A stretch of DNA of 31,470 nucleotides, from contig CABQHT010000021.1 of assembly GCA_902464035.1 (NCBI GenBank), positions 1 to 31,470 on the forward strand. Direction: 5' to 3'. The position numbers and the translations under genes are program-made. Shown piece by piece: positions 1 to 8,509 of this stretch. Source of the stretch: an uncultured Collinsella sp. (GTDB lineage Bacteria; Actinomycetota; Coriobacteriia; Coriobacteriales; Coriobacteriaceae). How positions within the stretch are numbered: the stretch's first letter is position 1; each line of letters starts with the position of its first letter. The notes under the pieces are model-generated. The model was given only the letters and a program-made list of their open reading frames with translations. It had not been told where the DNA came from and did not search any database.

Positions 1-55
1 GAACCCGCGAGTGTCAGCTTGGGAAGCTGATGCCTTACCACTTGGCGATGCCCGC
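1..55 (-). tRNA. tRNA-Gly (anticodon CCC), 3' end cut by window edge
   Basis: Read on the minus strand the sequence starts GCGGGCA at position 55, followed by TC, a D-arm GCC...GGC, and an anticodon arm TCAGC-TTCCCAA-GCTGA. The seven-base loop gives anticodon CCC (plus-strand ggg at 21-23). The T-arm begins GCGGGTTC and then the window ends, so the rest of the T-arm, the acceptor 3' strand and any CCA are missing. A tRNA with CCC reads GGG glycine codons. A promoter-like sequence lies about 14-43 bp upstream. Confidence 0.93.
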
Positions 56-68
56 TTGTGTGTTGGCT

Positions 69-98
69 AGTATAACGCGGTTGTCTTGTTCGATACAA
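69..98 (-). promoter_or_regulatory. Putative promoter of tRNA-Gly
   Basis: On the minus strand a TTGTAT hexamer (plus 93-98) is followed after 18 bp by TATACT (plus 69-74), which closely matches a sigma70-type -10. The tRNA 5' end lies 14 bp downstream, a normal distance for a tRNA promoter. The -35 match is only partial. Confidence 0.5.
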
Positions 99-352
99 GG
101 GTGGCGATGCTTGTTTTAGCTGTGGAGATTCGTTTGAAAATCGCATCAATTGTGGAGACGAGGACCTTTGACCTCCTGTTCTCCTTATCTTCTACCTGCG
201 CTTTTGCCTGATTGTTGTATTTGAGCTCAATTTGTCAGGAATTGGGCAAGCTTTTGGTCAGGCTCCGGTACTTACCCGCATGAACCTCGGGGGTAGCCTC
301 ATCCTACGCGTCGCAACCTCCCCATGCGGCGCACGAGGGATAAGGAGCAGCC
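99..352. other. Intergenic region upstream of the adhesin; no gene seen
   Basis: Short frames overlap this stretch but have no convincing start or recognisable product. The region should contain the promoter and leader of the adhesin gene at 353. I see a ribosome binding site AAGGAG at 342-347 but no -35/-10 pair that I would defend and no riboswitch consensus that I recognise. Confidence 0.5.
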
Positions 353-3300
353 ATGTCCAACGCACCCACGCACTCTGTCCACAGCGCAATCGCAACAGGT
401 CCGCTGCTCCTGCTCCTCTTCCTGCTTTTCGGCTGTCTGGCACCGGGAGCCGCATTTGCCGTCGATGGCTACGACCAGCTCGGCTTCCGCACTATTAGCG
501 ATGATTGTGGGCCCTTCTTCATCGGCAAGTATGAAGCTCAAGACGCCTCGATCGCCTACTGCATGAACCAGGAACGCCCCGGGCCCACCAAGCCGGGCGG
601 TCCATGGCTCAACTTTGATCAAGGCTGGGTGTGGCTCGACGACGAGTTCGCGGCAATCGTTTGTCACGGATATCCTACCGCCACGTCGTTTGGCGGTTAC
701 CATCTTTCACCCGATCGCGCCCGCGCCGCCACCCAGCTTGCCGTATGGATGCTCAACGGCACTACCCATGTCGACGGCACCTACTCCTACACGACCGCTC
801 AGGGCAAAACCAAGAGCGGGCACTTTACCGCCGACAATGAAGTCGTGGCGGCTGCGCGGTGGCTCCACGACAGCGCAAAATCAGGAAGCATCAAAGCCGC
901 TCCGCACCGCGCGCGGCGCTATATAGGAACCGTATCGGGCGGCAGCAAACGTCAAGACATGCTCTATGTACTGCCGGCGGTCTCTGTTTCCTTCCAAAAG
1001 CAGTCTGCAAACGCTGCCATTACCAGCGGAAACAATACTTATCAGTTTGACGGGGCAACATTCGATGTTTTTGAGAGCGCCAGCGGCGCGCGTGTCGGCA
1101 CCGTCCAGATGGACAGCAACGGTCGAGCGCAGGCAACACTCCTACCCAACACGGCATACTACCTAGTTGAGACAACAGCGCCAGCTGGTTATATCCCCCT
1201 GCACGATCGCATTGCCTTTACCACGACGAATAACGGCGGATACGTCACCATTGATGAACAACCCGGCACCATTACCTTGCGCATTGTAAAGCTCGACGCC
1301 GCAACGAATGCAGGCCCCCAAGTTGGAGCTTCGCTCGCAGGAGCAGAATTCGTGTGCGTATCGCAATCAACCCCTGGATGGACACAAACTCTCAGGACCG
1401 ATGAAAGCGGTCGAGCTACCCTCACCGATGTCCCCCTGGGAACCTTTACCATCTATGAATCGAAGGCGCCCGAGGGCTATTTGCCCTCCGGTGACAGTTG
1501 GTCTTACACCGTTGGAGCCGACCAACTCGGCGATTCAGGCGTGGTCGAGATCGAATCTCGCGTTTCCAATATCCCCATTGCGTTTGACCTTGAGATTTCC
1601 AAATTCAAGGACTACGGCAATAGCGATCAATCCGGCCTGGAGCAGCCGGCAGGAGATGTTGTCTTTGAGGTTGTCAGTAACAGCTCTCAGCAGGTTGTTG
1701 GCACACTGACTACAAACATCTATGGCTTTGCCTCCACCAAAGACCAGCCCGAAGCATGGTTCGGCACAGGCAAGCGACCAGCCGGTGTCCACGGAGCCGT
1801 CCCATACGACCGCGCCGGCTACACGGTTCGTGAGGTTCCGGAAACCGTCCCCGAGGGTTTTAAACGTGCGGGGGAATGGACCGTCGAGGCCAATCAGATT
1901 TCCGACGGCGCCGAGCTTCAATATATCGTGGACAACCACGCTCTGTCGACGCATCTCCAGATTGTAAAACGCGATGCCCAAACAGGCGCCTCTGTTCCCC
2001 TAGCCGGATTCACCTTCCAACTCCTCGACAGCAATCACAAACCTGTCTCACAAACATGCTGGTATCCAGCACATAACGTAATGGACACCTTTACGACTGA
2101 CGCGACCGGCACCGTCACACTGCCCGAATCGCTCGTGCCGGGCACCTATTATGTACGCGAAACCTCGGCCAAAGAGCCCTATCTTGTCGGCGGAGAGATC
2201 GAGGTAAACATACCCGCCGATATAAACCTAACGCCCGTTGCAATCGTCTCGTATTATGACCACGCCGCGACCGGAAACATCAGGATCGTTAAAACCGATG
2301 CCGTAGACGGCAGCAGCCTCGCGGGCGCCATCTTTGAGATCCGTGCCTCAGGTGATATCGTGCGCCCCGACGGTAGCATTGCCGCGCTCGACGGCGAGGC
2401 TGTCGCTACCGTCACGACGGATGAAACTGGAGAAGCACGCGCGGACGACCTCCCGCTGGGATCTGGCACCGCACGCTACGAGGTTGTCGAGACTCAAGCG
2501 CCGACCGGCTTCTTGCTCGACCGGACGCATCATATCGTCGACCTTACCTATGCCGACCAGAAAACACCCGTTGTGGAAGCACGGCTTAACGTATCCGACG
2601 ATTACACCAAGGTTGATATCTCCAAGGTCGATGCAAGCGGAGAGCAGGAAGTGAAAGGCGCACAGCTCACCTTATATGGTCCCGATAAAACCGAAATAGA
2701 CTCCTGGACCTCATCCGACAAGCCGCACCGCATCGAACATCTTGCACCCGGCACCTACTCGTTGCGCGAAACGATGTCTCCGCGGACCCATGACCTTGCC
2801 GAGGAGATAACGTTTGAAATAAAGGATACGGGAGAAGTCCAATCCGTCGCGATGAAGGATGCGCCCATCGAGATCAAAGGACAGGTCGACAAGCGTCAGG
2901 AACTTGTCCAACCTATCGGGAAGGGTCTGTTGGCTAACGGCGATGGAAAAAACCGCGCCGCGATGCAAACCAATACGGATGGGCTTTTCTCCTATACCAT
3001 CGATGCTCGAAACGATTCCGCTACTTGGGTTGATGAGTTTACGATTACCGATGATCTTGAGTGCGCCAAAGACGGCACGGCGAGATTCGTCTCAATCGAA
3101 ACCCCCGTCGCCATCGGCGACCTCAACGGTCTGTGCAACGTGTGGTATCGCACGACGCCGTTGGACTCGACAGACGTCGATGAGCCGGCAAACGCGACGC
3201 TTGACGATGGGCACGAAAATCCTTGGCTTGAGTCCGACGAAGTAAAAGAGAGTCTGGGTGAAGATTGCCGCCTCGTCGATTACGACGGCTGGCACCTCTG

Positions 3301-3784
3301 GAAGGCGAATGTCTCGACCACGGAATCCGCCACACTCGAGGCGAAAGAACTCGACCTTGCATCCAATACCGTCGTGACGGGCATTCGCATTGAATACGGT
3401 GCGGTAGCCGCCGACTTTACGACTCGAAGCGATACGGATTCTTGGACCCGTGATGATCTCAAAGATGAGCACGACGACCTTGACGATGCCAAAGCAATCC
3501 TTGGCACAGATGCTCGGGGCGCAGTCGTGCACATGCGGGCAACGTCGGCTTACACACCCCAAACTGCACTCACCAACAGCGCACGCGTCGATCTTTGCCG
3601 CAACGGCGGCGGCGATAAACTTGAGTCACATGACGAGGACAGTGTCATTCAACGCTGTACCCTACCGCAGGACCTACCGGCAACAGGATCAGCTCCCATC
3701 GCCGCTTGCATCACCGCGCTCCTGACCTCGGGTGCCGCAGCCCTATGGTTCGCTCGCCTTAGGTCAATCCCAAAGAAGCGCTAG
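353..3784 (+). CDS. LPxTG-anchored thioester adhesin with six SpaA/CnaB-like repeats
   Basis: A 1143-residue surface adhesin, probably covalently linked to peptidoglycan by a sortase. The N-terminus has a hydrophobic signal peptide (about 17-30) with cleavage likely after AFA at 36. A thioester (TQXA-type) domain follows: Cys70 in AYCMNQ and Gln128 in TQLAVW are the expected cross-linking pair, which in this family can react with host amines. Six SpaA/CnaB-like modules follow. Their candidate isopeptide lysines are K216, K313, K417, K539, K647 and K758, paired with E-box glutamates E273, E369, E494, E603, E713 and E806 (for example VETTAPAGY and YESKAPEGY). Residues 840-1100 look like a further adhesin domain. 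The C-terminus has LPATG at 1108-1112, a hydrophobic segment and a basic tail. The start is set by AAGGAG five bases upstream. No sortase gene lies in the window. It could be a backbone or tip pilin or a stand-alone adhesin. Confidence 0.9.
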   Translation: MSNAPTHSVHSAIATGPLLLLLFLLFGCLAPGAAFAVDGYDQLGFRTISDDCGPFFIGKYEAQDASIAYCMNQERPGPTKPGGPWLNFDQGWVWLDDEFAAIVCHGYPTATSFGGYHLSPDRARAATQLAVWMLNGTTHVDGTYSYTTAQGKTKSGHFTADNEVVAAARWLHDSAKSGSIKAAPHRARRYIGTVSGGSKRQDMLYVLPAVSVSFQKQSANAAITSGNNTYQFDGATFDVFESASGARVGTVQMDSNGRAQATLLPNTAYYLVETTAPAGYIPLHDRIAFTTTNNGGYVTIDEQPGTITLRIVKLDAATNAGPQVGASLAGAEFVCVSQSTPGWTQTLRTDESGRATLTDVPLGTFTIYESKAPEGYLPSGDSWSYTVGADQLGDSGVVEIESRVSNIPIAFDLEISKFKDYGNSDQSGLEQPAGDVVFEVVSNSSQQVVGTLTTNIYGFASTKDQPEAWFGTGKRPAGVHGAVPYDRAGYTVREVPETVPEGFKRAGEWTVEANQISDGAELQYIVDNHALSTHLQIVKRDAQTGASVPLAGFTFQLLDSNHKPVSQTCWYPAHNVMDTFTTDATGTVTLPESLVPGTYYVRETSAKEPYLVGGEIEVNIPADINLTPVAIVSYYDHAATGNIRIVKTDAVDGSSLAGAIFEIRASGDIVRPDGSIAALDGEAVATVTTDETGEARADDLPLGSGTARYEVVETQAPTGFLLDRTHHIVDLTYADQKTPVVEARLNVSDDYTKVDISKVDASGEQEVKGAQLTLYGPDKTEIDSWTSSDKPHRIEHLAPGTYSLRETMSPRTHDLAEEITFEIKDTGEVQSVAMKDAPIEIKGQVDKRQELVQPIGKGLLANGDGKNRAAMQTNTDGLFSYTIDARNDSATWVDEFTITDDLECAKDGTARFVSIETPVAIGDLNGLCNVWYRTTPLDSTDVDEPANATLDDGHENPWLESDEVKESLGEDCRLVDYDGWHLWKANVSTTESATLEAKELDLASNTVVTGIRIEYGAVAADFTTRSDTDSWTRDDLKDEHDDLDDAKAILGTDARGAVVHMRATSAYTPQTALTNSARVDLCRNGGGDKLESHDEDSVIQRCTLPQDLPATGSAPIAACITALLTSGAAALWFARLRSIPKKR

Positions 3785-3793
3785 CGCGATGAA

Positions 3794-3829
3794 AAAGCGG
3801 GCGAGCCAGTCCCCCGGCTCGCCCGCTTT
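3794..3829. terminator. Bidirectional intrinsic terminator
   Basis: A perfect 14-bp stem (3794-3807 with 3816-3829) encloses an 8-nt loop. On the plus strand it ends in only three Ts, whereas on the minus strand it is followed by a run of five Ts. It sits between the adhesin stop (3784) and the leftward gene ending at 3851, so it can serve both converging transcripts, with the leftward one better. Confidence 0.88.
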
Positions 3830-3850
3830 CAATCATTTAAATCGCCGCAT

Positions 3851-4069
3851 CTACTCTGCAGACGAAGATCCACCATCAACGATTGCTTGCTCGGACTCAG
3901 GAATCCCATCGGCACCCGTGCTCTGTTCTTGCTCCACCTCTTCGCTGATTGCGGAGGCGGGGGTCGAGCCCTTCGCGCCCACGATGTAGGCAGCTCCAAA
4001 CCCTAACGCAATGGCAATCAAGGTCAAAATCACGTAGACAGGCCAATGGCGCTTAATATACGAAAACAC
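3851..4069 (-). CDS. Small single-pass membrane protein, function unknown
   Basis: A 72-residue protein beginning with GTG at 4069. A short basic N-terminus (YIKRHW) is followed by one hydrophobic segment at about residues 10-31, then a Ser/Glu/Ala-rich acidic tail of about 40 residues, which predicts an N-in, C-out topology. An AAGGAG ribosome binding site precedes the start. Only 21 bp separate it from the stop of the upstream M28-like gene, so the two are probably co-transcribed and may act together at the membrane. I recognise no family. The gene ends at a strong leftward terminator. Confidence 0.68.
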   Translation of the reverse strand: MFSYIKRHWPVYVILTLIAIALGFGAAYIVGAKGSTPASAISEEVEQEQSTGADGIPESEQAIVDGGSSSAE

Positions 4070-4090
4070 GTTGACTCCTTAGAGCTCCGT

Positions 4091-7000
4091 CTACGAACGG
4101 CGGATAACCTCGGTCACGACCTCGGATACCGTGGCAATGTTCGTCGGGTTGACATTGTGGGGCAGGTCGTCCTCGGTACGAGCGCAAGCCAGACGTGTGC
4201 CGTCCACGCCGGCGATGGTGAGGGCTCGGCGGCTCGCCTCGAGCGCGGCATAGGCATCGGTCTTGGCATAGGGCATCTCGAGCGCGCCACAATCGACATG
4301 GAACGACTTGCACACCTTGCTGACCAGATTCATGATGCGGCGATCGCCCTTGAGCAGCTGCTGTTCGCCCTCAACCGTCACCACCGAAAGCCTACCGGCG
4401 CCGACGGATTCAAGATTGATGAAGAAGACGCCGCGGAGCTTATCGCGATGCGAAGCCAAGAAGGCCTTCATGCCGGCGCCATCACAATCCGAGGCGCCCG
4501 TTGCCACAAACCAGATATCGTGACCGAGCAGCTCATCATCGCCCATAGAGGCGACAGCCGAGAGCATATCTTCGGAAGAAGCGCCGTCGGAAGACGTAGC
4601 GCCGCCCTTCCAGCCATCGCTATCGTCCTCGAAATTATCCCACGAACCGATGCCGCGACCGGACTTCTTGGCATCGTAATCGTCTTCGACGCCCAGCCAA
4701 TCACTCATGCTGTCCTGTTCGTTTTTCTTTTTACGACCGAACAGGCCGCCCAGGCCGCGCTTGTGAGACTTGGGTGCCGCCGGGGCGGGAGCCGAAATGG
4801 TCTCGATCGGCTGAGCGCCTGACGTAACGGGCCTAGGAGGCGCAACGGGTGCCGATGTTGGTTCGGGACCCTGAGCGGTAGCAAAGGGGTCGTTGACCTG
4901 TGCGGAGGGGTCGGGAAGGTCGAACAGCGACGTGCGAGACGCAACGTTTGCCTGCTTCATCGACGGCAGCGACGGATCGGGGACCGAAGCCAGCGGAGAC
5001 GAGGAAGGTGCAGGCGACGGAGCCGACGCCGGATCGGGAACATTCATCTGCGGACGCGGTGATGCCTGGGAGGAAATCTGGGCCATAAGGGAATCGACCG
5101 TTTCGTCCTGGGCGGGAGCAACATCGGCAACCGTGGCACCGGAACCACTCGGGGCCGGCATGGTGAAAATCTGCGTGGAGTAAGGCCTCGACTCATCTGT
5201 CTCGGAAGCCTCGGAAACCGCAGGCACTTCCTCCTGCTCGACCTCGGCCGAATCATCTTGCTCGGCTGCCGCGTATTGCTCTTCGTCAGAGTTGGCCTCG
5301 ACGGGCTCGTCCTCGGCGGCATCTTGGATTTCGGCAGCATCAATAGGCTCGTCATCGTCTGCCGCGTCGCCCTGCTCATCGGAAACAGGAAGGGGCTCGG
5401 CAATCGCGGTGCCTTGCTTTTCAAACGTTATCGTGGAATCGAACTGCGCGGCATCAAACGACATGGTGCTATCGACGTGCTGCTGAGCCTCGAAAGACGT
5501 CGTCGCCTCAACAACATCCGTGGACGCCGGTTGCTGGGACTCAAAGGACGTTGTAGCTTCGGCAGCGTCGACGGGCACGGACTGCATAGCCTCGTTCTGC
5601 TCGAACTCTTGCGCCGCGCGCTCACGTGCCGCCTCGGCTGCCTGCTGCTGAGCGATAGCCTCCTGCTCGGCAGCCTCGCGTGCGGCGGCGCGCTTCTCCT
5701 CGAAATCGTCGACAAATTTCTTGCCCTTTGCAAGCGCACCCTTAAAGAAGTTGGAAGCACTGGCGCCAATCGAAGAGAACGCGGATGCAATATCGGCATG
5801 GGGCGTTGCCGCGGGAATCTCGGCCGAGAAATCAGTATCGCTCTCGTAAGACACGCGCCTCGGCTGTTCAACGTAATCGTCGTCAGACTCGTCCGTAACG
5901 CCTTGCGCCGGCGCGGCGGGAGCCAAAATGTCCAGTCCTGCCGCGGGATCGATCGCGGACACCGCCTCGGGCTCGGCAACGGCAGCGGTAACCGCGGCAG
6001 ACTCATCATCCACGGCGACAACGGGCGCAGGTGCAGTCACGACGGGGGCAGGCTCGGGCTCAAACGTCGGCTCCTCGCCTTCCTCGTAATCGAGCGTGCA
6101 GGACTCGGGAAGCATTCCAAGCGCACGGATGGCATCCGAACCAAAGCGGATGTTGCCGGCGGCATTGCGATAGAGCTTGGGCTCGGGCTCGGCCGCGACA
6201 GGCTCCTCTGCCGGCTCGGCAGCGGGAACCTCGTCATTGAGCTCTTCGGCCTGGACAACCTGATCCTGATCCTCGGGCACGATGGCGCCAATCAGCGTCT
6301 CGTCGGCAGACGCACCCTCAAAGCCCTCGATCTGCTCGTCGAAAGCCCCACCCTGTTCGGGCTCGGTCTGAGCATCGGGAGCAATCGGCTGACCGAACTC
6401 GTCCTCGGCGTAGGTAGGCTCTTCATACTCGATGGTGTTGCCGTAGTCGTTTTGCTGCTGGGCCGCGGCATACTCCGCCGCTGCGCGCGCCATTTCCTCG
6501 GCACGACGTTTCTGCTCCCCAAAATAGGTATCGAACGGAACATCGTCGGGAAACTCGTTTTCGCCCTGGAAGGGAGCAACGTTGTCCATAACGCCGAGCA
6601 TAGCGGCGACAGAAGACTTGTTGCACACCGCGCCGGACGTATAGGGAAGAATGTAGCGGTTAGAAATGATGTTTGCCGCGTTGGCGAGCGCAACGAGGGA
6701 AGCGAGGATCGCGACAATCCACAGCAGAACCTTGAGCGCGCCGGGGAGCGGCAGGATACGCAAGATGGCAACGGCAGCAGGGGCAACCGTGGCAACGGGC
6801 AACAGCTTGGCGATGAGCGCACGATACGAAGCATAGGGCTCGCGGGCGAGCAGCTCAGCACGGGGAGAGTCGTAGTGTGCGACAACGACCACCGGGCGGT
6901 TGCGCGGAGACGCGAGCGGGCCCGAGGCCTTGTGGTAGGCGATGACATTTTGGCTCACGCCCGTCTTGCCCAGGCGCGAAACCACGGGGTGGCCCGTGCG

Positions 7001-7288
7001 TTCGAGCACGTAAAGAACGGCGCCGGCAATGGCCAGCAAGGTGCCGACCAAGCCGATGCCGCCGCCGATGCCCATCAGTAGGGCGCCGGCAAACGCAAGA
7101 ATACCGGTAACGGCAAATGCCAACCTACTGGGCGCCGGGGCATTGAACTCCTGAACCTCGGGATCAAAGCCGTGGTTGCGGAAGATCTGAGCGATATCCT
7201 CGGCAGCCAAGCGCTCTTCTTCGCTGCATGCCGGCGTAATGCCGGTGTTCTGCAGCAGGTGGTTAATATAGTTCTGGGTGTTCGCCAT
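4091..7288 (-). CDS. Membrane-bound M28-like (pseudo)peptidase with a long disordered insert
   Basis: A 1065-residue protein. The chosen start (ATG 7288, MANTQNYINH) has GGAG eight bases upstream and gives a sensible N-terminus; the frame remains open for 50 more codons upstream but without a good start. Residues 1-50 resemble the leading region of M28 zinc aminopeptidases. Hydrophobic pairs at about 54-97 and 155-208 predict four membrane segments. VVVVAHYDSPRAE (H138, D140) is the M28 HxD zinc motif. Residues about 240-915 are Ala/Glu/Pro/Gln-rich and probably disordered. The peptidase fold resumes at about 922 (IWFVATGASDCDGAG, then INLESVGAG) and ends with LPHNVNPTN (H1044), the position of the last ligand. 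The usual acidic EE pair and the usual DN ligand segment are not evident, so activity is doubtful. The 72-residue membrane protein lies just downstream. Confidence 0.72.
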   Translation of the reverse strand: MANTQNYINHLLQNTGITPACSEEERLAAEDIAQIFRNHGFDPEVQEFNAPAPSRLAFAVTGILAFAGALLMGIGGGIGLVGTLLAIAGAVLYVLERTGHPVVSRLGKTGVSQNVIAYHKASGPLASPRNRPVVVVAHYDSPRAELLAREPYASYRALIAKLLPVATVAPAAVAILRILPLPGALKVLLWIVAILASLVALANAANIISNRYILPYTSGAVCNKSSVAAMLGVMDNVAPFQGENEFPDDVPFDTYFGEQKRRAEEMARAAAEYAAAQQQNDYGNTIEYEEPTYAEDEFGQPIAPDAQTEPEQGGAFDEQIEGFEGASADETLIGAIVPEDQDQVVQAEELNDEVPAAEPAEEPVAAEPEPKLYRNAAGNIRFGSDAIRALGMLPESCTLDYEEGEEPTFEPEPAPVVTAPAPVVAVDDESAAVTAAVAEPEAVSAIDPAAGLDILAPAAPAQGVTDESDDDYVEQPRRVSYESDTDFSAEIPAATPHADIASAFSSIGASASNFFKGALAKGKKFVDDFEEKRAAAREAAEQEAIAQQQAAEAARERAAQEFEQNEAMQSVPVDAAEATTSFESQQPASTDVVEATTSFEAQQHVDSTMSFDAAQFDSTITFEKQGTAIAEPLPVSDEQGDAADDDEPIDAAEIQDAAEDEPVEANSDEEQYAAAEQDDSAEVEQEEVPAVSEASETDESRPYSTQIFTMPAPSGSGATVADVAPAQDETVDSLMAQISSQASPRPQMNVPDPASAPSPAPSSSPLASVPDPSLPSMKQANVASRTSLFDLPDPSAQVNDPFATAQGPEPTSAPVAPPRPVTSGAQPIETISAPAPAAPKSHKRGLGGLFGRKKKNEQDSMSDWLGVEDDYDAKKSGRGIGSWDNFEDDSDGWKGGATSSDGASSEDMLSAVASMGDDELLGHDIWFVATGASDCDGAGMKAFLASHRDKLRGVFFINLESVGAGRLSVVTVEGEQQLLKGDRRIMNLVSKVCKSFHVDCGALEMPYAKTDAYAALEASRRALTIAGVDGTRLACARTEDDLPHNVNPTNIATVSEVVTEVIRRS

Positions 7289-7486
7289 GTGCGCTCCACA
7301 TCCATAATCCGACAAATAGGCCCAATGCATGCACATTAGAACCGTATATAGTCGAAAGTATACCCCGAGCGAGCGCAAACGACCGAATTCGGGCCATCTT
7401 AACGCCCCGAGCGGACAAGGATATAGCCTAATCTCCATATCGGACTAAAATCATGGCAGCAAACCACCTTCTCATGCGAGGACTCT
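7289..7486. other. Divergent promoter region, M28-like gene / WYL operon
   Basis: This 198-bp gap separates two genes transcribed away from each other, so both promoters should lie here. It is noticeably AT-richer than the flanks and contains several TATA-like stretches around 7340-7365 and 7420-7450. I cannot assign a definite -35/-10 pair to either direction. Confidence 0.4.
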
Positions 7487-8509
7487 ATGACGGCAAGCGA
7501 CGCGACCGCGACAATTAAAAAGGGGAATTCGGAGCCCAGTTTCGATAAAACGGCTCAGCGCATCCTCAATCTTTTCTTTGTGCTCAACAGCTCCCCCGAA
7601 CCGCTGACGACCGAGCAGATCGTCTTGGATTCTGACCTGGGATATGGCTCGGGCAATATCGACTCGGATAAGCGCAAGTTTCGGCGCGATCGTGACAAAC
7701 TGCTCGAACGCGGCATCTTAATCAAGGAGGTTCGCCCCGCCGGCGCGCAGGAGACCGAGGAAAGCTCATGGACAATCGACCGCGAGCACACGTTTGCGGC
7801 AGGCGGCCTCATCACCGCAGACGACGCCGATATCCTGCTCAACGCTATCGACCAGACAATAGCGGCCGGCTCATCCACTTTTGCCGCGCCGCTTGCCGAT
7901 ATTCGTTCCAAGATTGCCTACCTCACCGGCAGGACGACGGCGGACGAAGCACCGATCCGCCGCTCTCCCACCGTCGATGCGGTATGGAGCGCCTTTGCCG
8001 AGCGATGCGCACTGCGATTTTTATATCAGAACGGACGCGGTGAGCAGAAAGAGCGTACCGTCTGCGTCTACGGCATGTTCGAGCGCGAGGGCGTTGCGTA
8101 CTTCTGCGGCCTCGACAATGCCACCGACGACATCAGGACATTCCGCTGCGACCGTATCGTTCGCGCTTGGCGTCCTTCGAAGGCCTACGCCATCCCTGCA
8201 GACTTCAACCTCAGCGACTACCTGTTCTTTGAATTCGATTTTGCCGACCGCCCGCCCGTTGCGGCTACGTTCTCGTTCGCCCCGCAGACGCAGATCGATA
8301 TGATCAACGGCCTCACGCGCGGGCGAGGTGAGCTCGCACACACCGATTCGGGATGGACTTGGACCGTTGACGTGCGCGATCTTGAAGCCGCCGCCTCATT
8401 TTGCATGGCCCACGCCATGGACGGCATGAGGCCCATGGCCCCCAAATCGCTCAAGCAGGCGTGGAACCACCTCATTGAAAGGACGGTGCACGAGCATGCC
8501 CGTGCGTAA
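7487..8509 (+). CDS. WYL-domain transcriptional regulator, PafB/PafC-like (first of pair)
   Basis: A 340-residue regulator. Residues about 20-75 form a winged-helix-like DNA-binding region (TAQRILNLFFVL...TTEQIV...FRRDRDKLLERGILI). A WYL domain lies in the middle (about 165-235: RFLYQNGRGEQKER, then YFCGLDNATDDIRTFRCDRI), which in this family binds ligands such as single-stranded nucleic acid. A C-terminal WCX-like region follows. In mycobacteria the tandem PafB and PafC proteins form a heteromeric activator of the RecA/LexA-independent DNA damage response. The overlap with a second WYL gene fits that arrangement. The start ATG is preceded by GAGGAC. The ortholog assignment is by architecture and pairing only. 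Confidence 0.82.
   Translation: MTASDATATIKKGNSEPSFDKTAQRILNLFFVLNSSPEPLTTEQIVLDSDLGYGSGNIDSDKRKFRRDRDKLLERGILIKEVRPAGAQETEESSWTIDREHTFAAGGLITADDADILLNAIDQTIAAGSSTFAAPLADIRSKIAYLTGRTTADEAPIRRSPTVDAVWSAFAERCALRFLYQNGRGEQKERTVCVYGMFEREGVAYFCGLDNATDDIRTFRCDRIVRAWRPSKAYAIPADFNLSDYLFFEFDFADRPPVAATFSFAPQTQIDMINGLTRGRGELAHTDSGWTWTVDVRDLEAAASFCMAHAMDGMRPMAPKSLKQAWNHLIERTVHEHARA

Noticed and set aside
99..352. A c-di-GMP or other riboswitch upstream of the adhesin
   Set aside because: I looked for known aptamer cores and found none that matched; only a normal ribosome binding site is evident.
353..440. The LFGC motif in the adhesin signal peptide as a lipobox
   Set aside because: Phe at -2 is atypical, a good AxA cleavage site follows and the protein has an LPxTG anchor, so signal peptidase I processing is more likely.
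5258..7081. A 607-codon open frame antisense to the M28-like gene
   Set aside because: It mirrors the codon bias of the real gene, has no recognisable domain and no ribosome binding site; its composition (Gly/Arg/Leu) is typical of antisense frames in GC-rich DNA.
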